From contig NZ_JADNBB010000010.1 of NCBI RefSeq assembly GCF_015550595.1, positions 124,001 to 188,000 of the forward strand: DNA of 64,000 nt. Reading direction: 5' to 3'. Positions 1-8,970 of this stretch are shown here, piece by piece. The position numbers and the translations under genes are program-made. The notes under the pieces are model-generated. The model saw only the letters and a list, made by a program, of their open reading frames with translations. It had not been told where the DNA came from and made no database searches. Source of the DNA: Parabacteroides goldsteinii (GTDB taxonomy: Bacteria; Bacteroidota; Bacteroidia; Bacteroidales; Tannerellaceae). Position 1 is the first letter of the stretch. Each line of letters opens with the position of its first letter.

Positions 1-1
1 G

Positions 2-1207
2 GATCGGAATTTACAGAAACTCTGTTATCAATGGATACAGAAGAACAACATTACCGACGAGATCTGGAACCTGAACATCTATTTCGGCACTTGTAAGGAA
101 AAAGGACTGGAAAAAATAGCCCGGTTCATTTTCGAGAACTATCCGGCTCCCCTGTTAAAAATCAGTCTGAATACCCGTCCGAAGAACCAGATCGAGAGCA
201 TTCAGTTCCTATCACTGGAACAATTGGATGATGAAGAGCAGAACTTCTTTGCTGAAGCGCTCGACCGTTTTAATAAGAAAGTATGGCGTGCCCCGCAAAC
301 CGTGAAATCAGCCCGCTACAGCCTGGCCGTATTATACGACCCGGAAGAGAAATTCCCTCCCAGCAACAAGCAGGCGTTGAATAAGCTGCTGGAAGTGGCA
401 AAAAAAATGGATATACATGCCGAACTAATCACCGAAGAAGATGCTACCCGCCTGATGGAATTCGATGCATTGTTTATCCGTACAACGACTTCGTTGAACC
501 ACTACACTTTCCGTCTGTCGCAACTGGCGAAGCAAAACGGGATGGTAGTGATCGACGATCCATTATCTATCATCCGGTGTACCAACAAGGTCTACCTGAA
601 CGAATTATTTGAGAAAGAAAAGATACCGGCTCCGCTGTCTATGTTGATCTTTAAATCGAATGAAAATACATTCGAACAGATCAGCGAACAACTAGGTTCG
701 CCTTTCATCCTGAAAATCCCGGACGGCTCGTTCTCTTTCGGGATGAAGAAAGTAACCAATGAGATAGAGCTGAAAGCGGCACTCGATCTGCTTTTCGATA
801 AATCGTCGATCCTTCTGGCACAGGAATTTACGCCGACCGAATTCGACTGGCGAATCGGTATCCTGAACGGAGAACCGTTGTTTGCCTGTAAATATTATAT
901 GGCAAAAGGGCATTGGCAGATCTATTGCCATTATGATTCGGGAAGAAGTCGGTGCGGACTGGTCGATACGCTTCCGATTTATCAAGTTCCACGTAAAGTA
1001 CTTGACACAGCAGTCAAGGCAGCTTCGCTGATAGGCAAAGGATTATATGGAGTCGATATGAAGATGGTCAACGACCGGGCTATGGTTATCGAGATCAACG
1101 ATAATCCGAGTATCGACCACGGGATTGAAGATGCTGTACTGGGAGATGATTTATATTATCGTATACTGAATCATTTCGGTCGTACACTGGATATGAAACA
1201 CTTCTAA
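2..1207 (+). CDS. RimK-like ATP-grasp protein, 5' end outside window
   Basis: The reading frame is open from the first bases of the window, so about 401 C-terminal residues are seen and the true start lies upstream. The first 100 or so residues resemble the RimK-like ATP-grasp N-terminal (RLAN) domain. The rest is an ATP-grasp fold: a lysine-containing strand (SPFILKIPDGSFSFGMKK), a glutamate hinge (LLAQEFTP) and the metal-binding end VIEINDNPSI, all typical of RimK/glutathione-synthetase-type carboxylate-amine ligases. Such enzymes join an amino acid or peptide to a carboxylate using ATP; the substrate here is unknown. The stop codon is 4 bases before the GNAT gene, so the two are probably one transcript. 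In other bacteria RimK-like ligases are often paired with acetyltransferases or C39-type peptidases, which suggests a peptide-modification role (inference). Confidence 0.85.
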   Translation, partial: DRNLQKLCYQWIQKNNITDEIWNLNIYFGTCKEKGLEKIARFIFENYPAPLLKISLNTRPKNQIESIQFLSLEQLDDEEQNFFAEALDRFNKKVWRAPQTVKSARYSLAVLYDPEEKFPPSNKQALNKLLEVAKKMDIHAELITEEDATRLMEFDALFIRTTTSLNHYTFRLSQLAKQNGMVVIDDPLSIIRCTNKVYLNELFEKEKIPAPLSMLIFKSNENTFEQISEQLGSPFILKIPDGSFSFGMKKVTNEIELKAALDLLFDKSSILLAQEFTPTEFDWRIGILNGEPLFACKYYMAKGHWQIYCHYDSGRSRCGLVDTLPIYQVPRKVLDTAVKAASLIGKGLYGVDMKMVNDRAMVIEINDNPSIDHGIEDAVLGDDLYYRILNHFGRTLDMKHF

Positions 1208-1211
1208 GGAG

Positions 1212-1670
1212 ATGGAGAAAGAGTTGGAAATCAGGCAGGCAGTCCGTTCGGATCTCGATTCTATACTGGAAATAGAAACAATTTGTTTCGGTGCGGACAG
1301 TTTTTCAAGGAGACAGTTCTTATACCTTATTACCCAGGCAAAAGGGATCTTTTATGTTGTTACGGATAAGGGGAAAGTGATTGCATACAGTTCGTTGATA
1401 TCGAATGCCCGTACTCATAACCTACGTATTTATTCCATAGCCGTTCATCCGGATGCCAGAGGCAGGAAGTTAGGACAATTACTGATGGAAAAGGCGATCG
1501 GGTTTGCCCGGTCGCATCAACTCAAAAAGATCACACTGGAGGTTAATGTGACCAACGAAGCCGCTATCAGTCTTTATCTAACAAACGGATTCGAGCCCGT
1601 CCACATAATTTATAACTATTATGCGGACGGTTCGAATGCTTATTATATGCAGAAGATGGTTCAGACCTGA
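1212..1670 (+). CDS. GNAT family N-acetyltransferase
   Basis: 152-residue single-domain GNAT protein. The acetyl-CoA pyrophosphate-binding loop is visible as VHPDARGRKLGQLLM (about residues 76-90), followed by the conserved C-terminal part with LEVNVTNEAAISLYLTNGF, the RimI-like N-A-A-I-x-L-Y pattern, and a tyrosine-rich end. It most resembles RimI-type peptide or protein N-acetyltransferases. It starts 4 bases after the RimK-like ligase and is probably co-transcribed and translationally coupled with it. It converges on the GH97 gene, 23 bases away, with no clear terminator between them. The substrate cannot be read from sequence. Confidence 0.88.
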   Translation: MEKELEIRQAVRSDLDSILEIETICFGADSFSRRQFLYLITQAKGIFYVVTDKGKVIAYSSLISNARTHNLRIYSIAVHPDARGRKLGQLLMEKAIGFARSHQLKKITLEVNVTNEAAISLYLTNGFEPVHIIYNYYADGSNAYYMQKMVQT

Positions 1671-1693
1671 CCTTTCTTCCAATCTATAATTGA

Positions 1694-3685
1694 TTATTTA
1701 CAGATTTTGGCAGCATACCCTCCGCCCGGAGCCATCTTGATTTTCAGCTTACGATCAGCCGGGACGGGGATGATCTCTTTTTTGTAATCGCTGGCAGCAC
1801 GGTCGGCATTGATGCCATCTTTAAACAGTTCCAGCTTGTAATCGCCGTCACCCAGGAAAGAAAGATCCAGCTCCAGTTCACGTGGTTCCCAGTTGGTGAG
1901 GACACCCACATACCAGTTGTCGCCATGTTTGCGAGCCATTGCTATATATTCGGACACTTTTGCATCGAGCACCTGGGTTTCTTCCCATACGGTGGGGATA
2001 GCTGCTATAAATTCCGTACATTCCTTTTCACGCATATAATTCGTCGGATTGTCGCACAGCATATTCAAAGGCGATTCGAAGATCACATAAGTAGCCAACT
2101 GGCGGCAACGTGTCCCCTGACTCATCGGTTCGGAATAAACCGGACGGTAGTTCTGACGGATCGCATTACGCATAGCCCCTTGTGTATAATCTACCGGACC
2201 GGCCACCATACGGATGAACGGGAAAGTCACATCGTAAGTAACCATATCATACGATTCGGGCGACCACTTCATTTGCTCCAGTCCGTTCACACCTTCATAA
2301 TTGATCACGTTCGGATAGGTGCGCTGCAACCCGGTCGGTTTACAGATCCCGTGGAAGTCGACCAACATATTATAGCGGGCACAAGTCTCCGCCGAACGAT
2401 ACAGGAAGTCAATTATTTCCTGATCATCACGATCCATAAAGTCTACCTTGAAACCTTTTACCCCCATATCGGCATAATGTTTCACCACATTTTCCATATC
2501 CCGGTCGAAGGCATAGTAACCGGCCCACAGGATAATATCCACATTCTTCGATTTAGCATACGATACAATCTCCTTCAAGTCGATTTCCGGGATCACCTGC
2601 AATAAATCAGCTTTCAGGTTTACAGCCCATCCTTCATCGAGGATCACATATTCGATGTCATGGTCGGCAGCGAAGTCGATATAATATTTATACGTTTCGT
2701 TATTGATACCGGCACGGAAATCGACTCCGGAAATATTCCAGTCGTTCCACCAATCCCAGGCAACCTTACCCGGTTTGATCCAGGAGATATCCTTTATACG
2801 GGAGGGAGCTGCCAGGCGATATACCATATCGCAATCCGCCAACTGCTTGTCGTTTTCCGAAACAACGAACACACGCCAGGGGAAAGAACGGTTTCCTTTC
2901 GTCTTGGCTATATAATTTTCGCGTTCCTTAACCAGCATCTGCAACTGGTTATGTCCGCCTTGCTGTTTTACCTTCGGATACGGGGCATGGACTGATTTCA
3001 AAGAAGGCTTATCTGTCGTGTTATTCAGGAACATACCCGGATAACTTTCGAGGTCGGCCTCTGTGATACAAACTTTCTTTCCATTTCCGAGATCGACCAG
3101 GAACGGCAGGATCAGCAGGCGTTTGTCGTTCAGCTTGGTGATCGGTTCGTTATGATAAGGTTGCTCGAACGAATTGGAGAACTGTTCTTCGAAAGTCGGC
3201 TTGGTGCTGTTCACATAAGCGGCGAAGGTCTTATGGTCGGTAGAGAAGTTATAAGATGCTTCTTCATCTTTCACAATCATATCTCCTTTTTTCTTCGTCA
3301 CGAAACGATAGGCCATACCGTCGTTATACAGACGGAACACGATACTGTAATCGCCACGGAAAGCGATCGTCATCTCATTATATATATCGCTTACTTCCGA
3401 TTTCTTATAAAACGGCGACGGGATCGACTTATCGACGGAGCCTTTCGTCACTTTCGAAACCTTAGGGTTGTCACCTCCCAACACTTCGCCGGTCTGTAAG
3501 GTCATGGATATGGCAGAAGGAGCCAGCACCTCCGTCCCGTCATGGTTCAATGAGAACTCTACATTATCTCCAACTGTCACTACAGTGTGCAGTTTCCTGT
3601 CGGGCGACTGCAACTGATAACTTTTCTGCGCCAATAAAGGCATGCTTCCCAACAACAGGAAAGTAAGCAATACTTGTACTTTCAT
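1694..3685 (-). CDS. Glycoside hydrolase family 97, probable alpha-galactosidase
   Basis: 663 residues with an N-terminal signal peptide (MKVQVLLTFLLLGSMPLLAQ), so it is exported to the periplasm or cell surface. A GH97 N-terminal beta-sandwich (to about residue 290) is followed by a TIM barrel (WDWWNDWNISG, YVILDEGW, GFKVDFMDRDD) and a C-terminal beta domain. GH97 splits into inverting alpha-glucosidases (SusB type, with Glu bases) and retaining alpha-galactosidases with an Asp nucleophile. Counting from Met1, the aspartate of GFKVDF is residue 415 and the glutamate of GVNGLE is residue 470. These are the positions I recall for nucleophile and acid/base in the Bacteroides thetaiotaomicron alpha-galactosidase BtGH97b, whose length is also close. 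No susC/susD genes lie next to it; the neighbour on the other strand is an SGNH esterase-like gene. Confidence 0.9.
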   Translation of the reverse strand: MKVQVLLTFLLLGSMPLLAQKSYQLQSPDRKLHTVVTVGDNVEFSLNHDGTEVLAPSAISMTLQTGEVLGGDNPKVSKVTKGSVDKSIPSPFYKKSEVSDIYNEMTIAFRGDYSIVFRLYNDGMAYRFVTKKKGDMIVKDEEASYNFSTDHKTFAAYVNSTKPTFEEQFSNSFEQPYHNEPITKLNDKRLLILPFLVDLGNGKKVCITEADLESYPGMFLNNTTDKPSLKSVHAPYPKVKQQGGHNQLQMLVKERENYIAKTKGNRSFPWRVFVVSENDKQLADCDMVYRLAAPSRIKDISWIKPGKVAWDWWNDWNISGVDFRAGINNETYKYYIDFAADHDIEYVILDEGWAVNLKADLLQVIPEIDLKEIVSYAKSKNVDIILWAGYYAFDRDMENVVKHYADMGVKGFKVDFMDRDDQEIIDFLYRSAETCARYNMLVDFHGICKPTGLQRTYPNVINYEGVNGLEQMKWSPESYDMVTYDVTFPFIRMVAGPVDYTQGAMRNAIRQNYRPVYSEPMSQGTRCRQLATYVIFESPLNMLCDNPTNYMREKECTEFIAAIPTVWEETQVLDAKVSEYIAMARKHGDNWYVGVLTNWEPRELELDLSFLGDGDYKLELFKDGINADRAASDYKKEIIPVPADRKLKIKMAPGGGYAAKICK

Positions 3686-3808
3686 GGTATCTAATTTTTT
3701 GTTTTTAACTGAGGCAAATATACACGAATAAACGAAAATAAAAATTCCAATTTTGTATTATCTTTGTCAATATCGTATCAAAAGCATCATAAACAAATAG
3801 ATCGACGT

Positions 3809-5545
3809 ATGAAAAGACTGTTGAGTATCTTTATTCTATGTATGGTATGCCTCTCTGCCGGGGCAGAATGGAAATGGCAAAATCCGATGGACGCAGGTTT
3901 CCCTGTGATCCAGAACCAGGGCTGGCCCGATGAGATCGGACAGACCTATGTACGCCTGCCCGACCGGGCAAAGGCCGAAGTCAGGGAACCGCTTTGGAAC
4001 CTTTCCCGCAACTCTGCCGGACTGGCTATTCATTTTTACTGCAACTCTCCCCAGATAACCGTACGTTACCAGGTAAGCGGCGGGTATGCTATGCCACACA
4101 TGCAATCGACCGGTGTATCGGGGCTCGACCTGTACAGCATCGACAGCGAGGGCAAGTGGAGTTTCTGTTTCGGTAACTACTCATTCGGGGATACGATCCG
4201 ATACAGCTATACGAACCTGGGACAAGACAAGTTCCATAACCGTGGGTTTGAATACAGGCTCTACTTACCTTTATATAATAGTATCAAGTGGATGGAGATC
4301 GGCACACCGGAAGGGACCGAACTGACTTTCATTCCTCAATCGCCGGAGAAGCCGGTCGTCCTTTACGGTACTTCCATCGCACAGGGCGCTTGCTCCTCAC
4401 GTCCGGCTATGGCGTGGGCGAACATCCTGCAACGTGCCCTGGGCTATCCGCTGATCAACCTGGGATTTTCCGGAAACGGGCAGTTGGAAAAAAACGTATT
4501 GAATTACGTCATCGAACAGGATGCCCGCATCTATATCCTCGACTGCCTGCCTAACCTCACCCAAAAGACCGATCAGGAAGTAACAGACCTGGTGATCGCC
4601 GCCGTAAAACAGATCCGGGAAAAACGGAACGCCCCGATTCTCCTGGTAGAACATGCCGGTTACAGCAACGCACCCAGCGACCAGCGACAATACGAATCGT
4701 ACACCCGCCTGAACGCCGCTTCACGCAAAGGATACGAAACCTTGTTGCAGGCCGGTGTCAAAGACCTGTATTACCTGACACACGAAGAACTGAACTATCC
4801 GCCCGATGCCTGGGTTGACTACGTACACCCTTCCGACCTCGGAGCCACCTACCAGGCGACAGCCGTTGAAAAGAAAGTACGCGACATCCTCCGGCTGCCG
4901 GTAGGAGACCGCCCGACGACCCAACCTGTTACCCAACGTCGCGAACCGAACAATTACGAATGGCAGACCCGCCATCGCGACATATTGAAGCATATCGAGC
5001 AAAACCCGCCCAAAGCCGTCATCCTCGGCAACTCGATCACTCATTTCTGGGGAGGAGAACCGGCAGGACCGAGAAGCAGCGGCGCAAAAAGCTGGAAGAA
5101 GATCATGGAACCGGCCGGATTCCAAAATCTGGGATACGGTTACGACCGTATAGAGAACGTACTTTGGCGCATCTACCACGGTGAGCTGGATGGATATGAA
5201 GCGGATAAAGTTGTCCTGATGATCGGAACGAACAATATGGGAATAAGCCCGGACAAAGATATTGTAGAAGGTCTGCGTTTCCTCATCAGGGCTATCCGTA
5301 ACCGCCAACCGAAAGCGACGGTCAAAATGATCGGTATCCTTCCCCGCCGGGAACACGAGGATTGGGTGAAAAACATCAACCGGCAAATCCGCACAATGGC
5401 AAACGAGGAAAACTGCCTGTTCAGCGATGCCGGAACCACCTTGCTCCTGCCCACCGGCAAGATCGACGAATCGCTTTTCAACGACGGCCTGCATCCGAAC
5501 GAGAAAGGATATCAGTTAATAGCAAAAACAATAGCCGAGGATTAA
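3809..5545 (+). CDS. Secreted tandem SGNH/GDSL hydrolase
   Basis: The ATG at 3809 is chosen because a signal peptide follows at once (MKRLLSIFILCMVCLSAGAE); a -7 box TATCTTTG at 3759-3766 leaves room for a leader and would exclude starts near 3764. The 578-residue product has an N-terminal beta domain, then two SGNH domains. The first has GTSIAQG (Ser189), NLGFSGNG and a catalytic D-x-x-H pair (Asp337/His340 in DYVHPSD). The second has GNSITHF (Ser409), GYGYDRIENV, the IGTNN block and DGLHPN (Asp559/His562). Both halves therefore keep apparently complete catalytic sets. Such proteins in Bacteroidales usually remove acetyl or other esters from glycans; the substrate is unknown. It is divergent from the GH97 gene, and 26 bases precede the BRO-N gene. 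Confidence 0.87.
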   Translation: MKRLLSIFILCMVCLSAGAEWKWQNPMDAGFPVIQNQGWPDEIGQTYVRLPDRAKAEVREPLWNLSRNSAGLAIHFYCNSPQITVRYQVSGGYAMPHMQSTGVSGLDLYSIDSEGKWSFCFGNYSFGDTIRYSYTNLGQDKFHNRGFEYRLYLPLYNSIKWMEIGTPEGTELTFIPQSPEKPVVLYGTSIAQGACSSRPAMAWANILQRALGYPLINLGFSGNGQLEKNVLNYVIEQDARIYILDCLPNLTQKTDQEVTDLVIAAVKQIREKRNAPILLVEHAGYSNAPSDQRQYESYTRLNAASRKGYETLLQAGVKDLYYLTHEELNYPPDAWVDYVHPSDLGATYQATAVEKKVRDILRLPVGDRPTTQPVTQRREPNNYEWQTRHRDILKHIEQNPPKAVILGNSITHFWGGEPAGPRSSGAKSWKKIMEPAGFQNLGYGYDRIENVLWRIYHGELDGYEADKVVLMIGTNNMGISPDKDIVEGLRFLIRAIRNRQPKATVKMIGILPRREHEDWVKNINRQIRTMANEENCLFSDAGTTLLLPTGKIDESLFNDGLHPNEKGYQLIAKTIAED

Positions 5546-5571
5546 AGCTACAGATATAAAGACAGTAAGTT

Positions 5572-6429
5572 ATGACACAACAGAATGCAATCAAAATCTT
5601 TGAAGAAAAAAAAGTACGCACCGTATGGGATAGCGAAACGGAAGAATGGTATTTTTCCATAGTGGACGTAATTGCCGTATTGACGGATAGTAAAAATCCA
5701 TCAACATACTGGCGAGTGTTGAAAAAAAGGCTATTAGACGAGGGAAATGAAACCGTTACAAATTGTAACGCTTTGAAGTTGCCCGCCACAGATGGCAAAA
5801 TGCGTCTAACCGACGTAGCCACCACCGAGCAACTTTTCCGCCTGATCCAGTCTGTCCCTTCGCCTAAGGCAGAGCCTTTTAAACTCTGGATGGCTCAAGT
5901 AGCAAAAGAGCGCCTTGAACAGATGCAAGACCCGGAATTATCCATCGAACAGGCTATGACCGATTACAAACGTTTGGGCTATTCCGACAATTGGATCAAC
6001 CAACGTCTTAAAAGTATCGAGATACGTAAAGACCTGACTGATGAATGGAAACGTCACGGCCTGGAAGAAGGCGTACAATTCGCAACTCTTACAGATATTA
6101 TTTATAAGACATGGGCGGGAAAAACAGCAAAAGAATACAAACAATTCAAGAACCTGAAGAAAGAGAACCTGCGTGATAACATGACTAACAAAAAATTAGT
6201 TCTAAACATGCTTGCAGAGCTTTCAACGAAAGAGATCTCGGAAGCCATAGGTCCGGACTCTTTCGATGAGCACTCTGAAGTAGCCCGACAAGGAGCTACA
6301 GTAGCACGCAACGCCAGGTTGGAGCTGGAGGAAAAGACAGGACAGCCAGTTGTCACCCCTCTTAATGCTAAAAATATTCAGTCTTTGCAACAAGACAAAA
6401 AAGAGAATGAAAAGACCGGAGAAGAGTAG
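5572..6429 (+). CDS. BRO-N domain (phage antirepressor-like) protein
   Basis: 285 residues. The N-terminal 110 residues match the BRO-N/Bro family seen in phage antirepressors: KVRTVWDSETEEWYFSIVDV, the YWRVLKKRLL segment, then LTDVATTEQLFRLIQSVPS. The C-terminal half (DEWKRHGLEEGVQFATL, AKEYKQFKNLKKENLRDNMT, then an Ala/Arg-rich tail) is the conserved extension found in many stand-alone Bacteroidetes copies and in DinD-like proteins. Its function is unknown; DNA binding is inferred from the BRO-N domain. It follows the SGNH gene by 26 bases on the same strand and has more AT-rich codons than that neighbour. There are no phage structural genes around it, so it looks like an isolated accessory gene rather than part of a prophage. 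Confidence 0.78.
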   Translation: MTQQNAIKIFEEKKVRTVWDSETEEWYFSIVDVIAVLTDSKNPSTYWRVLKKRLLDEGNETVTNCNALKLPATDGKMRLTDVATTEQLFRLIQSVPSPKAEPFKLWMAQVAKERLEQMQDPELSIEQAMTDYKRLGYSDNWINQRLKSIEIRKDLTDEWKRHGLEEGVQFATLTDIIYKTWAGKTAKEYKQFKNLKKENLRDNMTNKKLVLNMLAELSTKEISEAIGPDSFDEHSEVARQGATVARNARLELEEKTGQPVVTPLNAKNIQSLQQDKKENEKTGEE

Positions 6430-6447
6430 GCTGCCAGTATGTCGACC

Positions 6448-7800
6448 TTATCTCTTTAACGACTTGCGCACCAGCCAGTAAGAGACTGACAACGTGCAAA
6501 TCTCAGCGATCGGTATATCATACCAGATGGCGTCGATACCGAATACAGCGGGGAGGACAAGTATACCGATTCCTACGAATATGAGTCCTCTCAAAGCTGA
6601 TATAATGATTGATATCTTCGCATTCCCGATAGCCGTAAAATAGCTGGATGCCAGGATATTCAGACCACACAACAAAAAGGCAAAACAATAGATCGAGACA
6701 CCTCGCGACGCAATGGCAAATGCCTCGCTGCTGTGATCGTTGAAAAACAATCCGATAATCTGTTCGCCGAACAATAACAATACCAGGAACAGACCGATCC
6801 CGATCGCAGAATTAACCCGCACGGCAAGCCCCAGGATCGACTTGATACGTTCCTGCTTCTTCGCCCCGTGGTTATATCCTATAATAGGTATGATACCATC
6901 CGATATCCCCAGGAATATGGTGGTTCCGATAAACAGGATATAATTGATTACCGTAAATGCCGCCACCCCACTTTCACCCAGATACTTCATCATCGTGATA
7001 TTGAAGAGAAAAACGGTAATTGCCACCGACAGTTCAGACATACCTTCCGACGACCCGTTATAGAAAGCATTCCATACCAGCCGCCAATTGTAGCGTCCAC
7101 GTTGGACGGCGACGACTTCGTGACGCGAAAACAACCGGGGCACATTCAGGCAAGCACCGATCGTAAAGGCAATACCGGTCGCCAGTCCGGCTCCCATCAC
7201 GCCCCAACCCAATACGGCAACGAACACGAGGTCGAGAATAATATTCAGGATCACGGTCGTCCCCATGACCGAAGTCGCATACAAGGGATGCCCCATCGCC
7301 TTAATGATATAGTCGCCGAAGAACATCGCACACAAAAACGGGAAGAAAGGGACCAATGCCCGGATATATCCTACGGCATCCCCCTGCAACACAGCATTCG
7401 CCCCCAGGAAAGAAGCGATCTCCCCCGCAAATAAATAGATCAACAGACTCACCACCAAAGACATGGCAATCAGGAACAGGAATACCGAACGCAACGCGTT
7501 GTTCGCTTCCTGCTTGTCACCTTTTCCCAGACTGATACTGACAATCGTCTGCCCCCCGATGCCCATCACAATGGCAAACGCCGAGATCAAACTATAACAC
7601 GGTAAGATCAGATTCACACTAGCCAACGCATTAGCGCCCACAAACCGTCCGAGCACAATCCCGTCGATCACGGACTGGATACCCAGAAATAATAGTCCCG
7701 CCACGCCGGGAAGTGCATACTTTGTAAATAACCGGGGAATCTCACCTGTCAACAATAATCTCTCTCTTTCCTGGCGGAAGAGAGCTTTTTCCTTACTCAT
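6448..7800 (-). CDS. MATE family multidrug/cation efflux transporter
   Basis: A 450-residue inner-membrane protein with about 12 hydrophobic segments and a MATE-type start (LLTGEIPRLFTKYALPGVAG, then a GIQSVIDGIVLGRFVG helix). These pumps exchange Na+ or H+ for drugs or metabolites. I chose the ATG at 7800 over the one at 7830 because a minus-strand -7 promoter box (TACCTTTG, 7835-7828) overlaps the upstream ATG, so transcription should begin near 7822. The gene is convergent with the BRO-N gene and lies downstream of the Crp-like regulator on the same strand, 87 bases away. The real substrate is not predictable. Confidence 0.88.
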   Translation of the reverse strand: MSKEKALFRQERERLLLTGEIPRLFTKYALPGVAGLLFLGIQSVIDGIVLGRFVGANALASVNLILPCYSLISAFAIVMGIGGQTIVSISLGKGDKQEANNALRSVFLFLIAMSLVVSLLIYLFAGEIASFLGANAVLQGDAVGYIRALVPFFPFLCAMFFGDYIIKAMGHPLYATSVMGTTVILNIILDLVFVAVLGWGVMGAGLATGIAFTIGACLNVPRLFSRHEVVAVQRGRYNWRLVWNAFYNGSSEGMSELSVAITVFLFNITMMKYLGESGVAAFTVINYILFIGTTIFLGISDGIIPIIGYNHGAKKQERIKSILGLAVRVNSAIGIGLFLVLLLFGEQIIGLFFNDHSSEAFAIASRGVSIYCFAFLLCGLNILASSYFTAIGNAKISIIISALRGLIFVGIGILVLPAVFGIDAIWYDIPIAEICTLSVSYWLVRKSLKR

Positions 7801-7887
7801 AAAACAACTTGCTTTTAGTTCCGGCTGCAAAGGTAAGGAGGTCTTTTCAGAGAAAAATTACCATAAGATAATTTCGGTTTGCCCTTT

Positions 7888-8442
7888 TTATTTAGAAGAG
7901 GAACGGATACGGCTCAACGATTGCGGCGTGATCTGCAGGTAGGAAGCGATATGTTTCAACGGCACTCTCTGAAACAAGTCCGGGCGGGAGTTCATCAGAC
8001 TTTCATATTGCTCGCGGGCATCACTCCAACTGTCATTAATAAAATAGTTCTCATATTCCCGCAGGTAATAGTCGAGCAGCTTCAATCCCCAGATAGCGAT
8101 ATCGTGCGACTGTTCGAAAAGTTTTTCCAGTTTCGTGGCAGGGATGCGGAACAGGACAGTATCCTCCACCATCTCCACATTATAGACCGAGATGTCGCGA
8201 TAAACGAAATTGATCATTTCGCCGTCGCTAGCAAACCATAAGGTGATATCTTTCGTATCCAGTTCGACATACGCCCGGACCAATCCCTCTTTGACGAACC
8301 AGACAAACGGGTCGCGGTCGCCTTCCCTCGTCGAAAGTTCTCCTTTCGAGAAAGCCACTTCCTCCATCTCGTCGACCAGCAACCGGATCGCCTCGTCGGA
8401 CATCGGATAAACCGCCCGCTGTTGTTCTATGAATTTATCCAT
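7888..8442 (-). CDS. Crp/Fnr family transcriptional regulator
   Basis: 184 residues: an N-terminal cyclic-nucleotide-binding-type beta barrel (about residues 25-115; EGLVRAYVELDTKDITLWFA and IPATKLEKLF) and a C-terminal winged helix (LKHIASYLQITPQSLSRIR). There is no Fnr-type cysteine cluster, so it is not an Fe-S oxygen sensor; the effector is unknown. It is the standard short Bacteroidetes Crp-like type. Its ATG begins one base after the pncC/cinA stop codon, so both genes are very likely one transcript. The MATE gene downstream may be a target, but that is only positional inference. Confidence 0.87.
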   Translation of the reverse strand: MDKFIEQQRAVYPMSDEAIRLLVDEMEEVAFSKGELSTREGDRDPFVWFVKEGLVRAYVELDTKDITLWFASDGEMINFVYRDISVYNVEMVEDTVLFRIPATKLEKLFEQSHDIAIWGLKLLDYYLREYENYFINDSWSDAREQYESLMNSRPDLFQRVPLKHIASYLQITPQSLSRIRSSSK

Positions 8443-8443
8443 G

Positions 8444-8929
8444 CTATTTTTGTAACAAATCCAATAACAGGGTCAACGCTGCATCCGCCGCCGCCTGTAT
8501 ATTTTCCGCCCTGACCGTTCCGAAATGAAAACAATGTGAGACGACTTCGCCTTTCAAAGCTGCGGCGATCCAAACCGTGCCGACCGGTTTTTCCGGGGTT
8601 CCTCCGCCGGGTCCTGCAATACCGGAAGTCGCTACTGTACAGTCGCATCCAAGGGTACGGACCGCTCCCTGCGCCATCTGTTCCACCACTTCACGGCTGA
8701 CGGCTCCATATTGGCGAAGACTTTCTTCCGAAACACCCAATACATGCTGTTTCACTTCGTTGCTGTAAGAGACAACTCCCCCGACAAAATAATCGGAACT
8801 ACCTGCCACTAGTGTAATCATATTGGCTATACGACCACCCGTGCAGCTTTCCGCTGTTCCCATCGACAACTTCTTTGAACGAAGAAGTTCTCCTAGTTGT
8901 TCACTGATTGATTGATTACTCATGATCAT
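8444..8929 (-). CDS. pncC: Nicotinamide-nucleotide amidohydrolase PncC (CinA C-terminal domain)
   Basis: 161-residue stand-alone CinA C-terminal domain. It shows the family signatures TAESCTGGRIANMI (active-site Ser region), the FVGGVVSYSNEVK strand-turn and TSGIAGPGGGTPEKPVGTVW. It deamidates NMN to NaMN in pyridine-nucleotide salvage. It lacks the N-terminal MoaB-like COG1058 domain of full CinA, which is normal for the PncC form. Two ATGs are possible (8929 and 8923). The upstream gap to tsaD holds a 22-bp-period palindromic array. The downstream Crp-like gene starts directly after its stop. Confidence 0.9.
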   Translation of the reverse strand: MIMSNQSISEQLGELLRSKKLSMGTAESCTGGRIANMITLVAGSSDYFVGGVVSYSNEVKQHVLGVSEESLRQYGAVSREVVEQMAQGAVRTLGCDCTVATSGIAGPGGGTPEKPVGTVWIAAALKGEVVSHCFHFGTVRAENIQAAADAALTLLLDLLQK

Positions 8930-8970
8930 TTATCACTACGCTGAAGACATACCCTTATAACTCGAAAAGT

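Noticed and set aside
1925-2605. 226-codon plus-strand frame inside the GH97 gene
   Set aside because: Antisense shadow of the conserved TIM-barrel coding sequence; composition (many His and Ile) and lack of motifs argue against a gene.
5572-6429. Prophage remnant signalled by the BRO-N gene
   Set aside because: Flanking genes are an esterase and a MATE pump; no integrase, capsid, tail or att-like repeats are visible.
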